Source: Brugia malayi (taxonomy: Eukaryota > Nematoda > Chromadorea > Rhabditida > Onchocercidae). Taken from it: 64,000 bases of DNA. The position numbers were made by a program, and so were the translations under genes. Of this stretch, positions 27,401-39,347 are shown piece by piece. The stretch's first letter is position 1, and every line of letters starts with the position of its first letter. The DNA is taken from contig NW_025062476.1 of the NCBI RefSeq assembly GCF_000002995.4, forward strand, positions 10,166,501 to 10,230,500, written 5' to 3'. Below the pieces are notes generated by a model. It did no database searches. It saw nothing but the letters and a program-made list of their open reading frames with translations, and was not told the DNA's origin.

Positions 27401-27873
27401 AATCTTTTTGGATAACTTCACGAACCTGTAGGATAAAGTACTTCTTCTCCCATTACAGTAAACAATAAGGGTTCCTTTTCGAAAGTGTAAACATCCGCAT
27501 CTTCGCCTTTATAGCATTTCACATGCATCAAAGATACCATCGTTTTACTGCTGATACCATTAATGGGAGGTAGACGAGCCAACAGTTTCTTTCTGTAGTA
27601 TAGGAAATCTAACAAAATTAAATTTAAAAAAATTTCCTTTAAATTAGCAAATCAATGAATATGTGATTATATTAGAGTATTACTGGCTTGTTTTATGCTT
27701 TATTCATTTCCTCTTCAATTGGAGTTTACATTCGGAATGTAATACTTCACCAATCAAATGACTAAGTGACCAGGTAATACTACAGTAATCATGCCTTTAA
27801 TTCGTAGGATAACCAACTTGTCTGAATTCCGGATGCTCGTATCACTCCTTACCGTAAACGGTCTTTGAAACAT
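23607..27873 (-). CDS. EIF2D: Eukaryotic translation initiation factor 2D (ligatin family)
   Basis: Eleven exons in transcript order: 27846-27873, 27426-27608, 27176-27274, 27024-27113, 26640-26745, 26121-26379, 25663-25908, 25181-25390, 24615-24809, 23890-24063 and 23607-23690. They give 557 aa (human about 584). The N-terminus MFQRPFTVRN and the VYLTWKIPDAFPVLV, QGADLFLQG and GVRLLHFYGDLLW segments match the DUF1947/PUA part (1-170). An acidic linker follows. The block from LERCFLAALKYRV to VYKKFSVFL (256-313) begins the SWIB/MDM2-like domain, and the last about 90 residues (from NKKVTLVNNLSIYGIDP) are the SUI1 domain. eIF2D delivers initiator tRNA without GTP and recycles post-termination 40S subunits in the cytoplasm. 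The first intron uses a weak donor (GTGATA), chosen because it restores both phase and the family N-terminus; a stronger GTAAGG seven bases earlier would break the frame. Confidence 0.95.
24393..24428. repeat. (AT)n microsatellite in an eIF2D intron
   Basis: About 36 bases of alternating TA inside the intron between the two exons preceding the eIF2D SUI1 C-terminus. Confidence 0.93.
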
Positions 27874-28283
27874 TGTCCTTAACCAATATCGTATAGTCCC
27901 AATTTAAAACTCCCGGATGTTGAAATTATTGCAGAGGAAGTTTCCATGAAACGTTGTATGAAATTATTTCGTCCTTTAAATTTCTATATTATTAGTTGTT
28001 TCATTAACTGTAGAATAGTTACTTTGGTGACATTTGTTAGTAAAGTATTTTGTTCACAAACAAATATTGTAAATATGGAGAGTCAAAGTTGTAATCCATG
28101 TTGGAGTAAGAATTAGATTAATACAAATAAGTCATGATTTGAAATTATTTAAAATTCTCTAAAGTTTTAAATTCAAATCATCACAAAATGAAATTTCATC
28201 GCATGTTTTGTTGTTAGCGATTGAAGATCACATATTATTGTTTCTTGCAGTGTACATTACTAAAGCAAGCAAAAAGAGGAAAG
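27874..28283. promoter_or_regulatory. Divergent intergenic (probable bidirectional promoter)
   Basis: The 410 bases between the start codons of eIF2D (-) and SNAPC3 (+). A TTTCTTGCAG acceptor at 28241-28250 precedes the SNAPC3 start by 33 bases. No other feature recognised. Confidence 0.45.
28241..28250 (+). other. Candidate trans-splice acceptor of SNAPC3
   Basis: TTTCTTGCAG followed after 33 bases by the ATG at 28284. No upstream exon in the same frame is evident, so this is more likely a spliced-leader site than a cis acceptor, but a non-coding 5' exon is possible. Confidence 0.45.
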
Positions 28284-31200
28284 ATGGCAATGGATAAAAT
28301 TATCAAACCAGAGGAGAATGAATTCATTTCACCTCTTGTCAATTTCAACACATTTGGACAGGTGTTTGTTTACTTTTTCTTGAGTAATAATTAAATTCGT
28401 TGGATTGAATGTTTTCAAGAAATTCTAAATTTTTGGACAATGCTCATGATGTTCTCCATATCATATTCTTCACTTATTTTTCTACCATATTTTCTTTCCT
28501 GAGTTTCTTGAATTTTTCTCACTTTAAAATTGTTATGTTGACATTCTTTCTTCCCAAGCCTAGATTTAAATCTGTGGTGAAATTAAGATATCTCATAGTA
28601 TCGTGTTGATATGCTATTAAAGTGTCTCATTTGAATTGTAACTTTACTAAGATTAGGTGGCACGGAAACAACGAGATTGTCTGCGAAGTGTGGTTGCATT
28701 GGAACCATTACTGGAGTTCAGTTATCCGGCTGATATGCCTGAAGCTCCGTCACATGTTCATAAACGTGTGTTGCTTGAAAGCGAAGCTATAAATGATAAC
28801 GAAGCAACAACTGCAAAACTGCAAAAGGTATTTGGCATGCAGGGTGATGATGCAAGAGATATGACTTTTAGTTTAGAGTAAGTTCCATTACTGCTTGAAT
28901 ATCTTTCTCACTTTAAAATTTTTATTGTTCTTTTTTTTAAGTTTAAAAATTTTTTTTTCTCCCCAAGCTAAAATTTAAATCTATGGTGAAATTATGGTAT
29001 CATATAGTTGTGTTGGTATACTATTAAATTGTCTCATTTGAATTGTAACTTTAATAAGTTCTTTTGATTTAAGCTTAAATTCCTACTGTCTTTCGTGCGA
29101 AAAGATTTTTCTTATGCTAAAGAGGTTTTTTCAGTGTCAATAATTTTGCTTTGCTCAATAAACGAGATATATTCTTTCGGAAGAAAGTTGACCTTGAAGA
29201 TATACCGGCTGATACAGAGCTAGAAACTTTGAAGTATGTAATTTAATTGTTACAGTAGCATGTTACAGCATTAGTCAATAATGTCATTTGACTTATTAAA
29301 AAATTCATTGCATGATTCTTGTTGCTATTATAATGCTGACGTGATTAGAATGTCTTCCATTCGAAGTCTACTTCAGTTGCTGTATTTTATTTTATGTTTT
29401 ACTATTTACTAGAGAGTGAAGTTATTGGAAATTTCAACTTCTTTATCTCTTTTGTTGACTATTTCTACCCAGCACAATTGAATTCCTTTAGTATAGAAAT
29501 AAAATACTTAAAATTCTGTTTGATTTACAGATTGAAAAAAAAAGTGTTAGATATGTTTAATCCCATCAAGAAGAAACCAGCGGGTCCTTATGATGATCCA
29601 CGGTAAAATTTTGCTCTCTTACTTTCTTGTTATCCGTTTCTCTATCTTAAGACAGAAATTCGGATTTTTTTTTAATAAAATAAAGTACTATTGGATAAGA
29701 AAGTGAAGGAGATTAATAGCTCCTTCACTTTGACATAGGGAATTATATCTCACAAAAATAAAACATTCAATTTTAGGCAGCGTGAACAAGATCTAAAGAT
29801 GAGGAGAAATATACAACAGAGCATGTGCTACGGTAGTACAGTACTTAAATATGGTGACTATTACGAAAATGTGGGTTTGTATCACTACCATGCATTAGTA
29901 GTCGAGAGAAAGGGAGAGAGAGGAATTAAAACTATCTGCAACTAGTTCTTGTGAACTGATAATTCCTGTTACTATTACGTTATTACGATTGTTAAATTTC
30001 AGGAAATGAGACATAGTCGAAATGATGGATATAAGCAGTCGGTAGTAAATGATATCGTGGTAATTGTAGTCATTTGTAAACCATACAATAAAGCTTTGGA
30101 ATATTTAGAAAAGCGAAACGCGACGGTAAAAGTTACTTACAAAATTCTGAATAACCCAAAGATATGTATATGAATTTTTTTTACACTGCGGTTAATGAAC
30201 TTCGTTCATGTACAAGTGTTGAAGCATTGATTATTGTTAGTAAAAAATTTAGCAGTGTCAAGTTTTATGTTATACCGAAGATATGTAGATATCATCCTTT
30301 TGTGCAAACAGAGTAGTAAAACGGTGAGGGAAAGGATCCGTATGTGCAGAGCGTTTAATAAGCCCTCCACTCTAAGTAGAAATTAATTTAACCAATTTGG
30401 TGAACCAATTTTTTTATAGCTGCGTCCATATTGGCGATTTCTATTACGGGGTGAGACATCTTTGCTTGAGTTGCATAGTTTATTTCGCTGTACTGCAGAT
30501 TATGGAACGGCAGTAGATGAAGACAAAGTGCCGCAGCTGCATGATTTTAACATGGTATTCTTGTAAATTGTGGCTACATTTGGAAGTTGCATTTTACAAA
30601 ATTTTGATTTTTTATTTAGAATTAATCAAGTTGCTCTACTTGAATGAAATAAAGTTTTTTCGGAAACTCCATTTTCTCTTTTGCAATTTATGATGTATTT
30701 TTCAGTTCAAATATCCATCATCATTCTTGTTTATCCATGATACATTTTATATAGCAGAAACCTACACTGGATCTAAGGAAACACTGTTACAAATTGATAA
30801 TTCGAAAATTGAACCTCACATTGATATCTCAGAGTAATCAGTTCTTATCAGCAATTTTTGAACCAATTTTTTATAGTTTCGTCCATATTGACGATCTCTG
30901 TTACTTTTTTAAAATAACTTTTTTCTGTTTATATCAGCAGACACTTTTTATAAATAGTGACGAACTAACTGCTAAATACATAATTTTTAGAAACTTAATT
31001 TCACAGTTATTGAAGGATATTAAGTTTCCTAAACTTTTGTATTGTAATGTTATTATACACGCTTTCTAGACCTATACGTGAATGGATGAAAAGAAAACCA
31101 AGAGATTTTGGTCCAACACAAGTCAAAAGTCTCAACGAGGGCAAGGTTAATGTAGCATAAACTTAATTGATCAGTTCTGAATCTTTGTCCTGTTACATTG

Positions 31201-31944
31201 GTACTATGGGAAATATATGACTGGTAGTAAAATGTACCATTTAATAAAAAAGTACCACCTCTATGTTTAAACTTGTGTTATTCCGTATGTTTCTGTTGAA
31301 TAATGCAGTGATACATTATACGAAAAAGTGATGCTATTTATTGCTTACCTCACAGTAGCTGTAGTTTCCATTATACTACTTTCCATTTCAGGTCAAAGAT
31401 TTGGTGTGTCGCCTTGGATATCCATATGTTTATGTTCATCAGGGTAATTGCGAGCATGTTTTCTTCTTCACCGATCTACGATTGATGGATATACAGGATT
31501 ATCCGATCGATTTCCCTCAAAAATTGTCCGACACAAGTTTGGAAAACTATTGCATTACATGCCATAAACGGATCGCCGAGTAAATTATTATTTTTTCGAT
31601 TCCGATTGATTTTCTTCCTACAGAATGGTGATGGCTGTGAGAATTTATCAGTGATTAGTTAATCATTTGTATAAGGTTAAACGGAGGAAGAAAAAAGATG
31701 TGTAAGTGTATAAAAAAGTTATTATCTTTTAACGTTATATGTTAATTATTTACTGCATCTTCCGGCTACTTAATCCTTTACTTATTCCTTTTTTAGCTGG
31801 ATAGTTGAAAGTGAAAGTTTCCCGATAAGTCCAGCTCATATGTGCGATGATTGCTATAGAAGCTTCCATTATATTCTGTCTTATCGTCGGAATATCGACT
31901 CTAGAGCATATGTTTATATGGATCCATCCATCTTGCAGTACTAA
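28284..31944 (+). CDS. SNAPC3: snRNA-activating protein complex subunit 3 (SNAP50)
   Basis: Eleven exons: 28284-28361, 28657-28877, 29135-29233, 29531-29602, 29777-29870, 30003-30125, 30420-30554, 30706-30833, 31070-31145, 31392-31579 and 31797-31944. They give 453 aa (human 411). Family blocks seen are RGETSLLELHSLF, SFLFIHDTFYIAE, IREWMKRK, and the hallmark LGYPYVYVHQGNCEHVFFFTD (351-371). The C-terminal zinc-binding cysteines are C396-x2-C399 and C421-x2-C424. SNAPC binds the proximal sequence element and drives RNA polymerase II and III transcription of snRNA genes. In the same window SART3 acts on the U4/U6 snRNPs made from such genes, but the two are not adjacent. Early exons (residues 1-190) have no recognisable domain and are less certain. 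Confidence 0.9.
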
Positions 31945-33163
31945 CGAGCCATTGTTGTTTGTTCCATCTACCTGATGAGAATAATGTAGTATATTTTGGT
32001 CTGTTTGTTATGTTTAATTTTGCATAAAATTCACAAGAGAAACAAACTCAGAAGAAATTAGAAGGGTTTTGATAGGCTGTGATCTCCATTTGTACATTTA
32101 TTGTTAAAAATCTTCGTTTCAGTTTTTGTCACATGCCGTTTTTCAAAAGTGAAGCAGTAGTAAAGAAAAGCAGTGGGTTATAACACTAGAAAAGAACCAA
32201 TTACTTTGTTTTTTTTTTTTTTTTTTTTTTTTTTTGTAGGATCAAGTAAAATCTGATCTAATAGTAAGGGCTGTGAAATAAATGAATCTAATATTTAGAT
32301 TACTTGGGTATCAGTTAATTAACTTGCAGTCTCATCAGTATAAAAGTGGCCAAATTTAATACGGAAATATGAGAAGAGGGAAGAAAGAAAACCTCAATTC
32401 AAACTTTCTTCCAGTGATGTATATCTATTTTATTTATTTATTTGCTATTTTTTTTCTAAAAGCTCTTTTTAAAATTGGATAAAGATGTGCTCAAGTTAAA
32501 TTGGAAAGTTGTCTGAGGCTTAGAATAGCTTCAGATCAAATATATAAAAACTGTTCACTTTTAATAATGCAAAATGCAATGTTTTGGTCAGTAATGCCAC
32601 TTCCCAGACTCAGTAATGTTCAAAATCAACAATGTTACTTCCCAGAAAAGTTGGGATGAATGATTTATATTTCGTTTCTTCATTAAGTGATAAACTTAAT
32701 AGGGAGACGAGAAATTAATTTTGATATCATCTGGGAAAGGGATTTTTCCTTTAATTTATCATTTGATAATCACAGCGTAATGACACATCGCATTGCCTCA
32801 TAAAAAAAAAAAAAACCATTTCATACATTTTGGTTTAATGTTATAAGTTTGCATGCTTTAAAGCGGTTGAAAATGTATAAAACATTGTCTTATATAATGT
32901 TTTATGGCAAGGAACAAGCAACGGTGTGTTTGAATTTCAATAATATGAATTGAAGGCAAGGAACGATTCAAGAATTTCAATCCTTCTCCTGATCTAAACA
33001 CTCTCTTTTGATTCTTCATTAATCAAAGTTTTCTCGATAAATCAAGCAAAAGATTATTTTTTAGTTTCTGAATATGCAAAGGCTGTATGACGCATGAATG
33101 TACTCCGTCAATTGATAATAATTTACATTTCTATTGCATCATTTATAGTTTTACATAGTGATA
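31945..33163. other. SNAPC3 3' region and spacer
   Basis: AT-rich, with a run of about 26 T at 32210-32236 and a shorter A run near 32802-32815. No supported coding exon. A T-rich stretch ending in TTTATAG at 33142-33148 may be the acceptor for the orphan gene that follows. Confidence 0.5.
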
Positions 33164-34210
33164 ATGTACGCTGTTATGGTAATCTTAGCAGTTGAATTAG
33201 CACGTTGTATTCTAAAATTGTTATACGAGAAAAAAAAACTTGAAATATCAAGGAAAGAAATACCAGTACTTCTTGCGGATAAAGATACCTTCGGGGAGGT
33301 ATTTTGAATTTTTTAATTATCACCGTTAACATAGCAATCATATGCCAGTCATTATTTTACTCAGAATTATTGCTTTTGTTTGATTTAGTTTTAGTTTTGT
33401 AATCGGAAAGACTGGCATCTTCTAGAAAGTTTGTTTCAGGAAATCTATGTAGGATTTTGTGAGATAGAATAATTTTGAGACTGTGAATTGATGTTTTAAT
33501 ATCCAGCGCAGATGACCACTTTAGGATACTGTTTATAAAAGGACTATTTCGACTCTACTACCGAGAATCTTAAAGGATGATGACAAATTCACTGAGCGAC
33601 TTGACCGAAAATACAGCAATACTTCGTTCGGTGAACTGCACAGCATTTCAGCACCCAAATTTGGTAAGTCATTCTTCCGGTGCATTTACTTCTTAAAAAT
33701 TAAAATAACATTTCCGATTCAGCGAAATATCCCTGAAGTCTACAGCGGGTCATGGTTTAATCATCCACTCAAATAAACTGTTCCTTGACATACTAAATTT
33801 TCGAATCCCTGAATGATTTCATTGCGCGTTCTCCTCAGAAAAATAAGCTAGTGATTTTAAGAAAATGTGTTTTTTCCAAACTGTGAACTTTATTAAGACT
33901 TTTCCATCAAATATTAATAAATTAGCTCAAGTTTCCAAAAAAAAAAAAAAAAAAAAGTTCAGAAAGTAATAATAAACAAACAGTTACAGTGGCATCAACT
34001 TTAAAGAGAACAGACAAAACACAAAGTGTACCGGACACGGATACTTCTAAGAACTCTAGACTGAAGATTATTATAAGCAGTCGTAATAAGCCAACCAGGG
34101 GCAGATCAATCAATAAATCCAAGAAAAATGCAAATACTGAAGGGAATGTAAAGCTCAAGCTCAAGCTACCAATACCATTAGAACATACCCAAACAGAAAA
34201 CGATATATAA
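33164..34210 (+). CDS. Orphan three-exon protein with N-terminal hydrophobic segment and basic tail
   Basis: Exons 33164-33298, 33525-33663 and 33963-34210 give 173 aa with matching phases (0, then 1) and canonical GT/AG sites. Residues 2-20 (YAVMVILAVELARCILKLL) form one hydrophobic helix, either a signal anchor or the end of a membrane segment. The middle is charged (KDDDKFTERLDRKY) and the last about 80 residues are rich in Lys, Ser, Thr and Asn without a domain. The start is the first ATG after a possible trans-splice acceptor ending at 33148; the frame is also open back to that acceptor, so an upstream exon cannot be excluded. The first exon faintly resembles the middle of peroxin PEX16, but the conserved ends of that family are missing. 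Function unknown. Confidence 0.5.
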
Positions 34211-35616
34211 AGCATAAAGTACGAGGATGATGCAGGAGCAAAATATTGAATACTTCAAAAATTTTTAATATTTTCTGAATTTATCAAAGTAATGTACTTT
34301 CTCGAAAATAAGATATAACAACTAGATAGTACTATTGGACAAAAAAGGATGACTGGAAACAGGGGAAAGGCAGAATTATATTCTTGATAAATACAAGATA
34401 CAAATTATACTTCATTTGACTGAATCTACTATGCAAGTGAGCCTACTAGACGTCATTCCCCATATATATTAGATTGCCATCGAAGAATGTTCCATCTAAC
34501 AGTTTGATTTCCATTGTCAACTGTTACGTTTGTGAATGATAAGTCTTCATTCCTAAGCTTTTAATTCCGTTGTAATTTTTTCATTGGACACCGAAAACTT
34601 CAGATGTTTTTTCTTTTTAAATTGATAAATTAATTCATGAAGAAACAACGAACTGCAGTTGTCCAGATGTGAAGCGTAAAATCTTAGGACTGCGAAGCAA
34701 GTATATTGAATAGGAGAAAAACACAAATAATTACTGAGGAAAAGAAGCACGAAAATCCAAATAAGTGGAAAAATAACTCATCCAGTTTTTAAAAGATTTT
34801 TTCTAATCTTAGATCCAACAACAGTTGAAAGTGAGATCATCATCATTTTACAAGTTAAGGTCTATATAACCATCGATTTAAACGTTTCATTGCACCATTG
34901 ATTAATATACAAATGATACCAATAATGTATAAATAAATCATTCAAATTGATCAACACTTTTTCTGAATTTGTGAGGCAGATAAATGACATCTTAATTCAA
35001 TGCACTTAGTCATTAATGTGTCTCAAATTGAAAAAAAGGAGAGTAAGGAAAGTAACGAAAGGGTAATATGAATAAATGAGAAAGCGAGAATGCACAAACG
35101 GAATGTTTCTGCCGACACTGCTTTCCTACGGCTCATTGTGTAATATCAATAGAGGGTTTAATTTTCCAACGAAATAAATGAGAGAATCTGAGAACATTAT
35201 TTTTATCTTTCTTATAATCCTTAAACAATTGGCTGTGGCAGTGTAAGCAGTGCCTTTTGTGTTAATTTTGATTCAATATTATAAATGTTCAGCAAAAAAA
35301 TCTACTGGAAAAAATTATCGTGTAAAATACAAATAACTGCAAGAATCCTTCTTATAAAAAATACAGTGGTGAACAATGAACCAAAATCTATTCCATTTCC
35401 TACAGGGATAAAAATTATAAATAAAATAAGATAAACTCGCCACTATAATCTTAAGAAAAAGGCGAACACATAGAATTCAGAGAAAAAAGCTAACAGAATA
35501 CATCATGGAACTAGTTCAACATTTATCTTTGCTAGCAACTTACAAACAAAAATGGCACATTACCATTTCGCTAGAAGGCAATTGAAGGATACATAATACA
35601 CAAAGTGTGCGCAGCA
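34211..35616. other. Convergent spacer between the orphan gene and SARAF
   Basis: AT-rich, 1.4 kb between the stop codons of the plus-strand orphan gene and minus-strand SARAF. An open frame at 34553-34750 on the minus strand has no splice or family support. Nothing else recognised. Confidence 0.5.
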
Positions 35617-38144
35617 CTATCTTCTTTCCGTACTACCAAAACCTAAAGAATGAAAGTTTAAGCGTCACTGAAGAAAGAGATAAGAACTGAATTTTATTTG
35701 AAGACGATAAAATTTACCTAACAGCATTGACAAACGTCCAATGTTGATATTCACATAAGCAGTTATATCTCACACGCTGAATTCACTACAAAATACATAA
35801 TTAGTTAAATGTTGAATAAAGCGAGAAATCTACCTGATGTTGTTCGACTTGTTGAAGGTCCTGGCGAATCACTTCTATATCTACTATGTGAAGAACTCCG
35901 GAAACCATCTTGTTCATATGGTCTCCTACCTCGAAAGAAACTGTCTTCACTAAAATAAATAATAGTAATTGGCACAAACAGATTTTTAGTGAATTGATCG
36001 CTTACAAACATCAAAATAGTAATTGCATTTCAACTTTTTTTGGACAGAATGAACAAACCTGTTCTGACTTCTGCCATACAAATAACCAGCTAAGCCGCCT
36101 AATCCGAGACCAGAAAAGAAACCGGGTCCACTGGATTGTGTACCGGATGCATTGTAAAAAGATTCTTCATACGTAGGAGGTGCATCAGTTGGACGTGTAA
36201 AGCTTTTGAAACCTGGTGGTGGTGGTCTTCCACTGTGTGGTGGAGGTGGTGGTCCTTGGTTCCAACCCCAACCGAAAAAAAAAGATTAATAATTAACGAA
36301 AATTAATTTAGTTGTTATATCCAAATGTTCATTTCACCAGGTGGCTACCACTTAAGAAAAATGATATAGTGTATACTTGAATTTAAAATACTGTACTTAG
36401 TGAATCTAAAAACTGTATACTGTAGATTGTCAAATAAGAACTGACAACCAAAAATTTTGAAGTAAATAGTTTTGCCAACATATGACTTTCTTTCGCCCCA
36501 CTTCTCTTTACCTTTCACCATTAAAAGTATACCTTTTTAAAAACCACTTACTATCTTTACTGCTTATTCATAAGTCAAATAAGGAAACAATGATCGCAGC
36601 CATGTATTTGCAAAATAAAAAAAAAAGTTAGAAGGAAATTTTTAAAAATTTAAATTCAATTAAAAAAAAAATCGAATACCACTACGACGTGTTGTGTCAT
36701 CATCAGTAACAGGTTGCAGACAACTATAGTAGACTACGAAAAGGAATAAAAGCAAAATAGCTACTGACGGAAGCGTTAAGGAACCAAATCTGAAATGATT
36801 AATACAGAACTTGAATCAAGAAATCCAAAATTATAAATAACTGCATCATAATTGAAAATACTATCCATAATTATAAAAAATGTTCTGGAAAACTACTTCG
36901 AAAAAAATAATGGAAAGCCAAAAACACTTCCGCAAATGCTCACTCATGATCCTTTTCATAAGGTGGCGCATTTGGTACGTTGTTTTTACCATAATTGTTT
37001 CCTCTTTCATGACTATATTCCAAACTGTATTTCAACTAAAAAATACCAGTCAATCATATCAAACTGAAAATTAATCTATTTATCACAAATGATTAATTCA
37101 TGAGAACATGCAACTAAACTTAAGCAGTTCATTGAGAATTACTAGTTGCTTGCATCATGGCGTAATTTCTTATGTCAATAAACACTTTCCACTATTAGTA
37201 CCAATATTTTAACGAATCGTGATGATAACGAACTGCTACAGCCAAATTACCATAAATGTCCATAAAATCATGTTATTGAGCAATAATAAAAGGCAATCGG
37301 AAACTTGCTTGAAAAAATAAATTTTAAACTTACACCACAAGAACCTCGCAAAATATACGGATCATCTGCGTAATCATACCCTTCACAAGATATGCGAATC
37401 TGAAAAAATTCGGTCAAGTTTCGATTAAATTTTCGGATCCAAAGTCATATTATTTTCTAGCAAGCTTAACAGACGTGAGAGTTAATTTTTTTTAATATGA
37501 TAAGCTGCAGACAAAAACTTATGGTGACTTACAACTAGCACTTAGATAATCAATACAATCGATCGTGAAAAATTTACTTCGCCAAACTCATACTGATCAC
37601 CCATTTCGGCTTTACACTCCCACTGAACATCGATACCATCATAACCCCTATTGTAGCACTGCACAACCTAAAAATAGAAGCAGGATATAGCAACAAACAT
37701 TCCAAAAGAATATTGCTAGTCAAATCTAATCTGAAGGAATGAATTGGACTTCCAGAAATGACCATTCCCTGTACTACAAAATATACATACTCTGGGCTCA
37801 AACTTTCCCTTCGCCGATCCTCCGACACATTGAATTTGGGGGATTGGAGAGGACCTTCTTCCTGTCGTATACTTATCTCGATATAATGTTAGCGTTGTGA
37901 CATCGGCCAAACGAACTTTTCCCGAACCCTCTAGAAATGAAAAAGTTGTCAGAACTTACAAAAATGTAATTTCAGTTTTTATGACTTTATTTTAGTTTAT
38001 TATAACTCTTTGTCTTGTCTGCCTTCAAAATATGACAGAAAAACAGCAATTATTTCACAGCCGTCCGAATAACTTCAATAACTCACCACATAAATTAACA
38101 ATACCAATCAAAAACATGACATATAATATAGACCAGCACAACAT
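35617..38144 (-). CDS. SARAF: Store-operated calcium entry-associated regulatory factor (SARAF/TMEM66)
   Basis: Nine exons in transcript order: 38087-38144, 37791-37930, 37578-37667, 37334-37399, 36944-37035, 36680-36789, 36059-36272, 35834-35949 and 35617-35642. They give 303 aa (human 339). A signal peptide (1-19) is followed by the Cys-rich ER-lumenal domain: VRLADVTTLTLYRDKYTTGRR, IQCVGGSAKG, VVQCYNRGYDGIDVQWECKA and SCEGYDYADDPYILRGSCG. One membrane span lies at about 157-174. The cytosolic tail holds proline-rich PPPPPHSGRPPPPGF, GPGFFSGLGLGGLAGYLYG and a final GFGSTERR. SARAF binds STIM and promotes slow inactivation of store-operated calcium entry. The start follows a TTTCAG that could be a trans-splice site. 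Exon 7 lacks a normal AG: the best in-frame join is after TTTTTTTTTCG (36273-36274), though a later AAG in the same frame could serve. Confidence 0.92.
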
Positions 38145-38159
38145 TCTAATCTTGGAAAT

Positions 38160-38169
38160 CTGAAAAAAA
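38160..38169 (-). other. Candidate trans-splice acceptor of SARAF
   Basis: On the minus strand, TTTTTTTCAG lies 15 bases before the SARAF ATG, which immediately starts a signal peptide. No upstream coding exon is seen. Confidence 0.5.
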
Positions 38170-39347
38170 CTGCAGTGCTTCAAATCAAAAATGATGGTGA
38201 AATACTTCGCTGATTTAAAAATAAACCACATTTAGTCCCATTCTCAGTACAAAGTTTACTTTGATAAAATACTGCATGGAATGATAATCTGATAACGTAA
38301 CACGTAAAGTGTCCTCCCACCTCAATATGTCTAGGAAACGGAAGACGGATACGGATAAACCAAATCACGCAAGAGTGAAATACAAACCCAACTGCTAACG
38401 AAATAGCCAACAACACATCACATTGGCAACCTGCCGAGATGACTTACTGTGCAATAAAATTATCTCATGAAGAAAGGAAATTGTCTTACTGTATTTTGTT
38501 TGGTGTAGTACTAAATATCATTTGGCCTGGGACTGGTTTAGACAATTGATGCCAGAAATGGCTAAAACAGCATCCATTAATGCATTGTAGGCTTACTTTA
38601 TTCCTCTGTTACTCAGTAGATACTAAGTACTTAAAGAATTAAATATGAGGATTTTAGAATTGCTGTGTTACTTAGTGAAATAAAGCGAAGGATCAGCTTA
38701 CAAGTAATTTGTACTGAAAACTTATTGAAAGATAAATTTAGTAGTGGTGACAATTTAATTTCTTTCTATCCAACATGTAGTAATTTAATTTTTGTCAAAA
38801 TAGACCGTTTAAGTACTTTGTTTAAGTAATACATTTTATCAGTAACTTTTTCAAATTAAGCAATTGAATAATAAGGCGCTTATTTAATAATGAATTTTTG
38901 AGAATTATATTTATTTTAGTTTGATTAGCACTGGAGCAACAATAGCATTCTTTATTTTGAGCATATCGTACAAACAACAAATTTTAGTGATTTATTAGTA
39001 CATATGTGGTACTAATTGCGCATTACCATTATCACTGCTGCATTGGAAATCTTTCATGTTCTCTGAAATAATAAAATATAGCCATTATGATGTTTGACAT
39101 AAGGAAAGTACGTAAGTAAGTAAGTAAGCATCGAATGAATCTGAATGTTAAAGCATTCAAATTCTTTTTTTTAATGAATGGAAAGTGCTTTTAACTTTCG
39201 TTTTTTTCTCATTATTGCGATTCATTTCATTGATAAACATTTGTTACATATTTACTCCCCGGAAAAGTCTATTCCGTAAAAATGTTATCTGATCCACATC
39301 GGAAATCAATTAAAAACAATTATTTCAAATTTCCACGAAATGTGAAG
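38170..39347. other. SARAF upstream region and spacer
   Basis: Probable SARAF promoter followed by AT-rich spacer. A short GTAA tandem repeat lies at 39111-39129. A minus-strand open frame at 38180-38416 begins without ATG and is not supported. No gene seen. Confidence 0.45.

Noticed and set aside
33164..33298. PEX16 as the identity of the orphan gene
   Set aside because: Only a short hydrophobic stretch resembles it; the conserved N-terminal and C-terminal PEX16 parts are not found nearby, and as I recall C. elegans lacks PEX16.
38180..38416. 78-codon hydrophobic minus-strand frame upstream of SARAF
   Set aside because: It lacks an ATG at its start and SARAF already has a complete signal-peptide exon downstream.
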